Shown: positions 1 through 6,752 of the stretch, piece after piece
How positions within the stretch are numbered: the first letter of the stretch is position 1
Layout: each line of letters begins with the position of its first letter
From: Candidatus Coprousia avicola
GTDB lineage: Bacteria > Actinomycetota > Coriobacteriia > Coriobacteriales > Coriobacteriaceae
Assembly: GCA_018715125.1 (NCBI GenBank)
Contig: DVMF01000064.1
Span: 1 to 47,434, forward strand
Direction of reading: 5' to 3'
Length of the DNA stretch: 47,434 bases
Made by a program: the position numbers and the translations under genes
Notes under the pieces: generated by a model
Told to the model about the DNA's origin: nothing
Database searches by the model: none
What the model saw: only the letters and a program-made list of their open reading frames with translations

Positions 1-1
1 G

Positions 2-223
2 GGCGTCAACATCGCCCGTCTCGATGAGAAGTTCGAGGACGGTGCGGTGATTGATGGTGCCGCGCTCAAGGCGGCCGGCATCATCAAGAAGGAGTTCGAG
101 CCCGTTAAGGTTCTTGGTGAGGGCGAGACCACCAAGAAGTTCACCGTCAAGGTCGACAAGGTTTCGGCTGCGGCCAAGGCCAAGATCGAGGCGGCTGGAG
201 GGTCGGTCGAGCTCCCGTGCTAA
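2..223 (+). CDS. rplO: 50S ribosomal protein L15, C-terminal part
   Basis: Only the last 73 codons are inside the window; the 5' end is cut off. The frame reads [14 protein letters not shown] at its start and ends in GGSVELPC before TAA at 221-223. The text matches the C-terminal half of L15, including the conserved region around [21 protein letters not shown]15 is a late-assembling protein of the large subunit. In the spc operon rplO precedes secY, and that is the order here. The stop codon lies inside the first codons of secY (secY starts at 217), so the two are likely translationally coupled. Confidence 0.93.
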   Translation, partial: GVNIARLDEKFEDGAVIDGAALKAAGIIKKEFEPVKVLGEGETTKKFTVKVDKVSAAAKAKIEAAGGSVELPC

Positions 224-1500
224 CTGGCCTGAAGAACGCTTTCCGCATCAAAGATCTGCGCGAAAAGATTCTCTTCACCATAGCGATGCTCGTGGTGTAC
301 CGCATCGGTGCCCACGTGCCTGTGCCCGGCATCCCCTTCGGGGAGATGGTGGACTTGTTCAGCGGCGACAACTCTGTCGCCGCTGGCGCTATGTCGCTCC
401 TGAATCTTTTCTCGGGCGGCGCGCTCAGCTATGTGTCGGTGTTCTCGCTTGGCATCATGCCCTACATCACGAGCTCGATCATCCTTCAGATGCTCCAGAG
501 CGTGGTGCCGAGCCTGCACGAGCTTGCCCGTGAGGGCGAGGTCGGTCAGACCAAGATCACCCAGTATTCTCGCTATCTGACGCTGGCGCTTGCGCTGCTC
601 AACTCGATCGGCTATCTCTTCCTCTTCAAGGGATACGGCATCAACTTCAACGGTGCCGGCGCTCCGGAGATCATCTTCGATATCCTCATCGTCGGTACGC
701 TCACCGCCGGTGCCATGCTCATCATGTGGATCGGCGAGCTCATCACCCAGCGCGGTATCGGCAACGGCATGTCGCTCATCATCTTCGCCAACATCATGGC
801 GGGGCTGCCGGCGGCTATCGTCTCCTCCGCCGCCGAGGGCACGATGGGCATCGTCATCACCGCGGTGATCTTCGTGGTCATCCTCTGCGTGATTCCGCTC
901 ATCGTTTATCTCGAGCGCGGTCAGCGCCGCATCCCGGTTCAGTACGCCAAGCGCGTTGTGGGCCGCCGTATGATGGGCGGTCAGTCCACCTACCTGCCCA
1001 TCAAGGTCAACACCGCGGGCGTCGTGCCAATCATCTTCGCGAGTGCGCTTCTGTACTTCCCGGCTCAGCTCGCCGTGTTCTTCCCGGGCATCGGCTGGGT
1101 CCAGGCAGTCGCGGGCGCGCTGGCGAGCGGTTGGATCAACTGGATCTTGAACGTCGTCCTCATCGTGTTCTTCGCCTACTTCTATACGAGCATGGTTTTC
1201 AACCCCGATGAGACGGCTGACAACCTGAAGAAGCAGGGTGGCTTCATCCCGGGCGTGCGTCCTGGCAAGGCCACGGCTGCCTACATCAAGAACGCCCTCA
1301 ACAAGATCACCCTGCCCAGCGCGATCTTCCTGGCGCTTATCGCCATCGTGCCGTCCATCGTGTTCTCGTTCACGGGCAACCAGCTCATCCAGTCGTTTGG
1401 CGGCACCTCGGTCCTCATCATGGTCGGCGTGGTCCTCGATACGCTTGCCAAGGTCGAGAGCCAGCTCAAGATGTATGATTATGACGGGTTCTTCAAGTAG
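217..1500 (+). CDS. secY: Protein translocase subunit SecY
   Basis: SecY is the channel-forming subunit of the SecYEG translocon in the cytoplasmic membrane; SecA, also in this window at 35840, drives export through it. The 427-residue length is normal for the family. It begins [20 protein letters not shown] and shows the typical alternation of about ten hydrophobic helices. Conserved stretches include the [10 protein letters not shown]-like loop (here [16 protein letters not shown]) and the cytoplasmic loop [14 protein letters not shown] that contacts the ribosome and SecA. The GTG at 217 is chosen because it gives the family N-terminus; it overlaps the end of rplO by 7 bp. adk follows 25 bp downstream in the same operon. 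Confidence 0.97.
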   Translation: MLTGLKNAFRIKDLREKILFTIAMLVVYRIGAHVPVPGIPFGEMVDLFSGDNSVAAGAMSLLNLFSGGALSYVSVFSLGIMPYITSSIILQMLQSVVPSLHELAREGEVGQTKITQYSRYLTLALALLNSIGYLFLFKGYGINFNGAGAPEIIFDILIVGTLTAGAMLIMWIGELITQRGIGNGMSLIIFANIMAGLPAAIVSSAAEGTMGIVITAVIFVVILCVIPLIVYLERGQRRIPVQYAKRVVGRRMMGGQSTYLPIKVNTAGVVPIIFASALLYFPAQLAVFFPGIGWVQAVAGALASGWINWILNVVLIVFFAYFYTSMVFNPDETADNLKKQGGFIPGVRPGKATAAYIKNALNKITLPSAIFLALIAIVPSIVFSFTGNQLIQSFGGTSVLIMVGVVLDTLAKVESQLKMYDYDGFFK

Positions 1501-1525
1501 ACATAAGACTTGAGAGGAGTCAGCC

Positions 1526-2152
1526 ATGAACATCGTTTTGCTCGGAGCTCCGGGCGCTGGTAAAGGCACCGTTGCCCAAGAACTCGTAGAGGACTTCGGC
1601 TTTGCCCACATCTCTACGGGCGATCTGCTCCGCGCTGCCGTGAAGAGCGGCAGCGAGCTCGGCGTCAAGGCCAAAAGCTACATGGACGCCGGTGAGCTCG
1701 TTCCCGACCAGCTCGTTATCGACCTGGTGAAGGAGCGCCTGGCCGCCGATGATGCTCAGAAGGGCTTCATCCTCGATGGCTTCCCGCGCAACACCATGCA
1801 GGCGGTCACGCTCGATTCTGAGCTCGGCGCTATGGGCAACCCGCTCGATGCGGCGCTGCTGATTGATGTCGAGCCCAAGGTGATCATCGAGCGCCTGTCC
1901 AACCGTCGCACCTGCCGCGCCTGCGGCTACACCGGCACCGCTGCCGACGAGGTGTGCCCCAAGTGCGCCGGCGAAATGTATCAGCGCGACGATGACAAGC
2001 CGGAGACGATCGCTAACCGTCTCGACGTGTACGAGAAGAACACCAGCCCGCTCGTCGAGTACTACCGCGGGCAGGGGCGTCTCGACGTCGTCAACGGTGT
2101 TGGTACGGTCGCCGAGGTGCATGAGCGCGTTAAGGAAGCGCTTGGTCTATGA
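1526..2152 (+). CDS. adk: Adenylate kinase
   Basis: Cytoplasmic adenylate kinase converts AMP and ATP to two ADP. The protein is 208 residues. The P-loop GAPGAGKGT is at residues 7-15. The LID domain carries four cysteines, C130, C133, C144 and C147 (CRAC and CPKC pairs), so this is the zinc-binding form common in Gram-positive bacteria. The start ATG has the ribosome-binding site GAGAGGAG about 7 bases upstream. The 3' end overlaps map by four bases (ATGA), which is the usual secY-adk-map arrangement and suggests coupled translation. Confidence 0.97.
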   Translation: MNIVLLGAPGAGKGTVAQELVEDFGFAHISTGDLLRAAVKSGSELGVKAKSYMDAGELVPDQLVIDLVKERLAADDAQKGFILDGFPRNTMQAVTLDSELGAMGNPLDAALLIDVEPKVIIERLSNRRTCRACGYTGTAADEVCPKCAGEMYQRDDDKPETIANRLDVYEKNTSPLVEYYRGQGRLDVVNGVGTVAEVHERVKEALGL

Positions 2153-2937
2153 TCAAAATTAAGTCTGCACAAGAGGTCGAGCAGATGAAGAAAGCCGGGG
2201 CGCTGTCTAAGATGGCGCTCCGGCACGTTGGTGCCATGGTGCGCCCTGGCGTCTCGACGTTCGAGCTCGATCAGCTCGCTGAGCAAATCATCCGCATGCA
2301 TGGCGGTATCCCCACGTTCAAGGGGTACGGCGGATTCCCGGGTTCCATCTGCGCGTCCTTGAACGACGCCGTGGTGCACGGTATCCCCAACCCCGATATC
2401 ATCCTGCGCGACGGCGACATCATCTCGATCGACACCGGGGCCACCGTTGACGGCTGGGTGGGGGATAACGCTTGGACGTTCTACGTTGGCAACCCCTCGC
2501 AGGAAGTCAAGGCGCTCTGTGAGGTCACGCTCGACTGCCTCAAAGAGGGCATCAGGCAGGCCGTGCCGGGCAACCGCGTGGGCGACATCGGTCATGCCAT
2601 CCAAAGTCTGGCCGAGCATCATGGGTACGGCGTGCTGCGCGAGTACGTGGGGCATGGCGTCGGTCGCGTGATGCACGAGGACCCCAACGTCCCCAACTGG
2701 GGCAAGAAGGGCCGCGGCGTCAAACTCGAGGCCGGCATGGTTATCGCCATCGAGCCCATGATCACCCTCGGCACCTACCATGTGAGCGTGGGAGCCGACG
2801 GCTGGCTCGTCACCACCGATGACGGGCTGCCTGCGGCGCACTATGAGAACACCATCGCCATCACCAACGATGGCCCGGTGATTCTTACGCAGGATGCGCA
2901 GGGGCCGTGGTGCTCACTTCAAGGCGGCGTGATGTAG
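2149..2937 (+). CDS. map: Methionine aminopeptidase, type I
   Basis: Removes the initiator methionine from nascent proteins in the cytoplasm. The 262-residue length fits the type I enzyme without an N-terminal zinc-finger extension. The two metal-binding aspartates are seen in IDTGATVDGWVGDNAW, the metal-binding histidine in GHGVGRVMHEDP, and the two glutamates in AIEPMI and ENTIAIT. The start ATG overlaps the adk stop. A hairpin terminator-like structure follows at 3001-3036, so infA probably has its own transcription or is reached by read-through. Confidence 0.97.
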   Translation: MIKIKSAQEVEQMKKAGALSKMALRHVGAMVRPGVSTFELDQLAEQIIRMHGGIPTFKGYGGFPGSICASLNDAVVHGIPNPDIILRDGDIISIDTGATVDGWVGDNAWTFYVGNPSQEVKALCEVTLDCLKEGIRQAVPGNRVGDIGHAIQSLAEHHGYGVLREYVGHGVGRVMHEDPNVPNWGKKGRGVKLEAGMVIAIEPMITLGTYHVSVGADGWLVTTDDGLPAAHYENTIAITNDGPVILTQDAQGPWCSLQGGVM

Positions 2938-3000
2938 CGCGTTGCTTGCCAGTTTGCCGGTAACAGGCAAAGCGGTGACATGCGCGGGCCTATTGCCCAA

Positions 3001-3036
3001 CGCAAGAAGGAGGCTCCGGTAGGGGCCTCCTTTGCG
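3001..3036 (+). terminator. Hairpin after map (weak terminator or attenuator)
   Basis: AAGGAGGC (3007-3014) pairs perfectly with GCCTCCTT (3025-3032), and the outer CGCAA/TTGCG can extend the stem with a small bulge. Only a short T run is present at the 3' side, so termination may be partial. It separates secY-adk-map from infA-rpmJ-rpsM. Confidence 0.55.
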
Positions 3037-3086
3037 ATATAGGTCAAGCTCCTTTCCTCAAGATCGGGCGAAGCTAAGGCGAAGTC

Positions 3087-3125
3087 AAAGGTCCCGGTGT
3101 GCTGGAGGAAACAGCGGGAGCCTTT
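3087..3125 (+). other. Structured hairpin upstream of infA
   Basis: The bases can fold as AAAGG/CCTTT (3087-3091 with 3121-3125), TCCC/GGGA (3092-3095 with 3116-3119) and GCTG/CAGC (3101-3104 with 3112-3115). The terminal loop is GAGGAAA. A second small perfect dyad GATAGCG/CGCTATC lies at 3157-3180. Both are in the 284-bp gap between map and infA, which otherwise holds no gene. The role is unknown; an untranslated leader for infA is one possibility. Confidence 0.35.
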
Positions 3126-3221
3126 GCTAAATGTGGAGTCGATACGAAAAACACACGATAGCGAGCTGAAGTGCGCTATCATACGCTGTTGCTGTATGTT
3201 TCGCGAGAGAAAGATGTGCTT

Positions 3222-3440
3222 GTGAAGAAGGAAGATGCCATCGAGCTTGAGGGCACGGTAACCGAGCCGCTCCCCAATGCCATGTTCCGCGTCGAGCTTG
3301 AGAATGGGGCCTCGGTCCTGTGCTCCATCTCGGGCAAGATTCGCATGAACTACATCCGCATCCTTCCCGGTGACCGTGTGGTTGTGGAGATCTCTCCCTA
3401 CGACCTCACGCGCGGGCGCATCACCTATCGCTACAAATAG
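3222..3440 (+). CDS. infA: Translation initiation factor IF-1
   Basis: IF-1 is a small OB-fold protein that binds the A site of the 30S subunit during initiation. The GTG at 3222 is chosen because it gives exactly 72 residues ([18 protein letters not shown]...), the normal family length, and because the purine run GAGAGAAAG ends 8 bases upstream. The GTG at 3216 would add two residues. The frame stays open upstream to 3171, but that text ([14 protein letters not shown]) does not look like IF-1. The conserved core [11 protein letters not shown] and the C-terminus [13 protein letters not shown] are present. Its place between map and rpmJ is the common Gram-positive order. Confidence 0.95.
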   Translation: MKKEDAIELEGTVTEPLPNAMFRVELENGASVLCSISGKIRMNYIRILPGDRVVVEISPYDLTRGRITYRYK

Positions 3441-3574
3441 CAGCCCGTATCGGATGGGGAGGGGAGCGCTCAAGCCCCGAGCCGTTCGGTGCGCTCATCA
3501 GCCGGTTATTCACGTCTGCGGCTGGACGAGTAGATAGTAGGTATACGTTTGAGCACAACTGAGAGGATCGCATC

Positions 3575-3688
3575 ATGAAGGTACGTCCTTCCGTCAAGAA
3601 GATGTGCGACAAGTGCAAGATCATTAGGCGCCACGGCAAGGTGCTCGTTATCTGCGAGAACCCGCGCCACAAGCAGCGTCAGGGTTAA
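3575..3688 (+). CDS. rpmJ: 50S ribosomal protein L36
   Basis: A 37-residue gene that reads [14 protein letters not shown] and continues with the zinc-ribbon pattern. The ligands are C11, C14, C27 and H32 in CDKC...CENPRH, so this is the zinc-containing form of L36. GAGAGG lies just upstream of the ATG at 3575. It is followed 15 bp later by rpsM, as in most bacteria. The 134 bp between infA and rpmJ show no other gene. Confidence 0.96.
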   Translation: MKVRPSVKKMCDKCKIIRRHGKVLVICENPRHKQRQG

Positions 3689-3703
3689 AGAGAGGAGACT
3701 ACG

Positions 3704-4078
3704 TTGGCCCGTATTAGCGGTGTCGATCTCCCGCGCGAGAAGCGCATCGAGATCGGTCTGACCTACATTTACGGCATCGGCCGCACCACCGCCAGCAAGA
3801 TCTGCGCGGAGACGAACATCAACCCGGATACGCGTGTCAAGGACCTCACCGAGGAGGAAGTCGACACCATCCGTAAGTACATCGATGAGGCCGGTCTCAT
3901 GATCGAGGGCGACCTGCGTCGTGAGCACAACCAGAACATCAAGCGCCTCATGGACATCGGCTGCAACCGTGGCCTGCGTCACCGCAAGGGCCTGCCGGTC
4001 CGCGGTCAGCGCACCCACACCAACGCTCGTACCCGCAAGGGTCCGAAGCGTCAGATCGGTGCCAAGAAGAAGAAATAA
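3704..4078 (+). CDS. rpsM: 30S ribosomal protein S13
   Basis: S13 sits in the head of the small subunit and contacts the P-site tRNA and the large subunit. The start is a TTG at 3704, preceded by AGAGGAG, giving the family N-terminus [20 protein letters not shown]. The 124-residue length is typical. The helix-two-turn-helix part ([12 protein letters not shown]) and the basic C-terminal tail ([16 protein letters not shown]) are present. It is co-transcribed with rpmJ and rpsK. Confidence 0.97.
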   Translation: MARISGVDLPREKRIEIGLTYIYGIGRTTASKICAETNINPDTRVKDLTEEEVDTIRKYIDEAGLMIEGDLRREHNQNIKRLMDIGCNRGLRHRKGLPVRGQRTHTNARTRKGPKRQIGAKKKK

Positions 4079-4091
4079 GGAGAGCGCTTAG

Positions 4092-4499
4092 ATGGCTACT
4101 GCAAAGAACAAGCGCGCCGCGCAGACCCGCATCAAGCGCGCCGACCGCAAGAACATCTCGGTGGGGCAGGCTCACATCCGTTCCACCTTCAACAACACGA
4201 TCGTTTCGATCACCGATCCCCAGGGCAACGTCATTGCCTGGAAGTCCGCTGGTCAGGTTGGCTTCAAGGGCTCGCGCAAGAGCACCCCGTTTGCCGCCCA
4301 GATGGCTGCCGAGGCCTGCGCCAAGGCCGCTATGGAGCACGGTATGCACAAGGTCGCCGTGTTCGTGAAGGGCCCCGGCTCGGGTCGCGAGACCGCCATC
4401 CGCTCGCTTCAGGCTGCCGGCCTCGAGGTTTCGAGCATTCAGGACAAGACGCCCATCCCGCACAACGGCTGCCGCCCCAAGAAGCGTCGCCGCGTGTAA
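4092..4499 (+). CDS. rpsK: 30S ribosomal protein S11
   Basis: S11 is a platform protein of the 30S subunit near the mRNA exit. The 135-residue product has the conserved [16 protein letters not shown] region, the [15 protein letters not shown] helix and the basic C-terminus [13 protein letters not shown] basic N-terminal extension (residues 1-20) is usual. AAGGAGAG precedes the ATG. The gap to rpsM is 13 bp and to rpsD 21 bp, so it is inside the alpha operon. Confidence 0.98.
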   Translation: MATAKNKRAAQTRIKRADRKNISVGQAHIRSTFNNTIVSITDPQGNVIAWKSAGQVGFKGSRKSTPFAAQMAAEACAKAAMEHGMHKVAVFVKGPGSGRETAIRSLQAAGLEVSSIQDKTPIPHNGCRPKKRRRV

Positions 4500-4520
4500 C
4501 TCTGAAAGGATCGCTTTACC

Positions 4521-5117
4521 ATGGCAATTGACAGGACTCCTGTTATCAAGCGCTGCCGCCAGCTCGGGATCGATCCCGTTGAGCTCGGTTACAGCAGCAA
4601 GAAGGAATCGATTCGCCAGCCCAAGCGCCGTCGCAAGGAATCCGAGTACGGCATGCAGCTGCGCGAGAAGCAGAAGGCTAAGTTCATCTACGGTGTGCTC
4701 GAGAAGCAGTTCCACCACTACTACGAGCGCGCTCTGCGTATGGAGGGCGTCACGGGTGAGAACCTCATGACGCTGCTCGAGCGTCGTCTCGACAACGTGG
4801 TGTTCCGTCTCGGCTTCGCCCGCACCCGCAAGGAGGCTCGCCAGACCGTCCGTCACGGCCACTTCACCGTGAACGGCCGTCGTGTCGACATCCCGTCCTT
4901 CCTCGTCAAGCCCGGCGACGTCGTGGCCGTGGGCGAGAAGTACCGCGACCTGCTTCCCATCAAGGAGGCTCTCATCCAGTCCGAGCGCTTCGAGGTGCCC
5001 GGCTGGCTCGAGGTTGATATCGAGAAGCTCTCTGGCAACGTGCTCTCCCTGCCCACGCGTGAGCAGATCAGCACCGATATCCAAGAGCAGCTCATCGTCG
5101 AGCTCTACTCTAAGTAG
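4521..5117 (+). CDS. rpsD: 30S ribosomal protein S4
   Basis: S4 nucleates 30S assembly by binding 16S rRNA and in many bacteria represses the alpha operon. The protein is 198 residues, with the S4 RNA-binding domain around [18 protein letters not shown]...[16 protein letters not shown]. The N-terminal zinc-knuckle cysteines of the metal-binding form are missing (only one Cys, in KRCRQLG), so this is the zinc-independent version. GAAAGGA lies upstream of the ATG. rpoA follows 44 bp downstream. Confidence 0.97.
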   Translation: MAIDRTPVIKRCRQLGIDPVELGYSSKKESIRQPKRRRKESEYGMQLREKQKAKFIYGVLEKQFHHYYERALRMEGVTGENLMTLLERRLDNVVFRLGFARTRKEARQTVRHGHFTVNGRRVDIPSFLVKPGDVVAVGEKYRDLLPIKEALIQSERFEVPGWLEVDIEKLSGNVLSLPTREQISTDIQEQLIVELYSK

Positions 5118-5161
5118 TCTAGTCCCGTATCGATTAGGCTGCTGAGGCTGGAGGTTAGTAC

Positions 5162-6103
5162 ATGTCAGAATTCATTAGGCCTCAGGTTCAGGTCGAGGAG
5201 ATCAACGAGACCTCCGCGCGCGTTTCCGTCGAGCCGCTCGAGCGCGGCTACGGCGACACGCTCGGTAACTCGCTGCGTCGTGTGCTTCTGTCGTCGCTCG
5301 AGGGCGCTGCGGTGGAGGCCATCCAGATCGATGGCGCTCAGCACGAGTTTACGACCATCCCCAACATGGTCGAGGATGTCACCGATATCGTCCTGAACGT
5401 GAAGGGCCTGGTGTTCGAGGCTCTCGGTACCACCGAGGAGGGCACCGCGACCATCTCGGTCGACGGTCCCTGCGAGGTCGTCGGCGGCGATTTTGCCCTG
5501 CCTTCTGACTTCGAGCTCGTGAACCCCGACCATCACATCGCCACCCTCACCGAGGGCGGTCACCTGACGATGAGCATGCGCATCGGCTACGGCCGCGGCT
5601 ACGTGTCCTACGAGAACAACAAGCGTGACAACGACCCCATCGGCGTTATCCACGTTGACTCCCTGTTCTCGCCGGTTCGTCGCTGCGCCAAGCTTGTCGA
5701 GGCGTGCCGCGTCGGTCAGCACACCGACTACGACCGTCTGGTCTTGGAGATCGAGACCAACGGCGCGATCAGCCCGCGTGACGCGGTGGTGCAGGCCGCC
5801 AACATCATTAACCAGCACATGACCGCCTTCATGAACCTTGCCGAGACCCCCGAGGTCGAGGAGGAGGTTTCGATTTTCGCCCCCGAGGTGACCAGCGATA
5901 ACGCTGAGCTTGATAAGCAGATCGAGGATCTGGACCTCTCCGTCCGCTCCTACAACTGCCTCAAGCGCGCGAGCATCCATTCGGTGCGCCAGCTCGTCGA
6001 GTTCTCTGAGAACGACCTGCTGAACATCCGTAACTTCGGTGTGAAGTCGATTGAGGAAGTTAAGGACAAGCTTCAGTCCATGGGGCTCAGCCTCAAGGAC
6101 TAA
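5162..6103 (+). CDS. rpoA: RNA polymerase alpha subunit
   Basis: The alpha subunit dimerises to start RNA polymerase assembly, and its C-terminal domain binds UP elements and activators. The length of 313 residues is normal. The N-terminal domain has the typical EPLERGYGDTLGNSLRRVLLSSL segment. The acidic linker (about 225-245) leads to the C-terminal domain, with the helix-hairpin-helix region LLNIRNFGVKSIEEVK. GGAGG stands upstream of the ATG at 5162. It is the standard neighbour of rpsD and rplQ. Confidence 0.98.
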   Translation: MSEFIRPQVQVEEINETSARVSVEPLERGYGDTLGNSLRRVLLSSLEGAAVEAIQIDGAQHEFTTIPNMVEDVTDIVLNVKGLVFEALGTTEEGTATISVDGPCEVVGGDFALPSDFELVNPDHHIATLTEGGHLTMSMRIGYGRGYVSYENNKRDNDPIGVIHVDSLFSPVRRCAKLVEACRVGQHTDYDRLVLEIETNGAISPRDAVVQAANIINQHMTAFMNLAETPEVEEEVSIFAPEVTSDNAELDKQIEDLDLSVRSYNCLKRASIHSVRQLVEFSENDLLNIRNFGVKSIEEVKDKLQSMGLSLKD

Positions 6104-6133
6104 CGCTATCGCGTATCAGAGGAGAAACGGACC

Positions 6134-6628
6134 ATGCGTCACAACAAGAAGAAGGGTCTGAAGCTCGGCACCGATGCCGCGCACACCCGTGCGATGAAGA
6201 AGAGCCTCGCCAAGGCGCTCTTCGAGAACGATCGCATCAAGACCACCGAGACGCGCGCCAAGGCGCTGCGCGGCTACGTGGAGCCGATCATCACCTGGGC
6301 GAAGAAGGGCGACCTTCACTCCCGTCGTCTCGCCATCGCCAAGCTCGGCGATAAGAACCTCGTTGCCGAGCTCTTCGACAAAGCCGCGCAGGGCATGTGG
6401 GCCGACCGCAACGGCGGTTACACCCGCATCATGAAGCTCGGCCCCCGCAAGGGCGACAACGCGCCGATGGTCATCATCGAGATCGTGTCGGAGCCCGTGG
6501 TGAAGAAGGCCCCCAAGGCCGCTCCCGCCAAGAAGGCCGCGCCGGCCAAGGTCGAGAAGGCCGAGGAGGCTCCGGTTGAGGAGCCCGCAGCTGCCGAGGC
6601 TGCGACGGAGGAGAACGCCGCCGAGTAA
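6134..6628 (+). CDS. rplQ: 50S ribosomal protein L17 with acidic/alanine-rich tail
   Basis: Residues 1 to about 120 are ordinary L17, with RHNKKKGLKLGTDAAHTRAM at the start and a conserved end near GPRKGDNAPMVIIEIV. About 40 further residues made of Lys, Ala, Pro and Glu follow (KKAPKAAP...EEPAAAEAATEENAAE). Such tails occur on L17 of some actinobacteria; their role is not clear. The ribosomal protein L31 in this window (35124) carries a similar, longer tail. AGAGGAG precedes the ATG. A strong hairpin terminator lies 27 bp after the stop. Confidence 0.96.
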   Translation: MRHNKKKGLKLGTDAAHTRAMKKSLAKALFENDRIKTTETRAKALRGYVEPIITWAKKGDLHSRRLAIAKLGDKNLVAELFDKAAQGMWADRNGGYTRIMKLGPRKGDNAPMVIIEIVSEPVVKKAPKAAPAKKAAPAKVEKAEEAPVEEPAAAEAATEENAAE

Positions 6629-6655
6629 CTGCTCGGAAGCCATATGCTCTGTTTG

Positions 6656-6685
6656 AGAGGGGTGCCTGCGGGCGCCCCTCTTTTG
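6656..6685 (+). terminator. Rho-independent terminator after rplQ
   Basis: AGAGGGGTGCC pairs with GGCGCCCCTCT (one T-G wobble) around a TGC loop, followed by TTTTG. It ends the alpha operon before the ECF transporter gene. Confidence 0.85.
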
Positions 6686-6752
6686 TGTATCATGCACGGG
6701 TGGATACGCTATGTGTTTGATGCGGAACACGCATGATGACAGGGAGGGGGAG

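Noticed and set aside
220-1674. Long antisense frame opposite secY
   Set aside because: It is an antisense shadow made by the strong G/C third-position bias; its product is rich in His, Asp and Arg and resembles no family.
3171-3221. Longer infA start
   Set aside because: The upstream residues do not resemble IF-1, and the start at 3222 gives the usual 72 residues.
6711-6752. Earlier ATG for the fused ECF gene
   Set aside because: The 14 extra codons lack a ribosome-binding site, while AGGGAGGGGG sits just before the chosen start.
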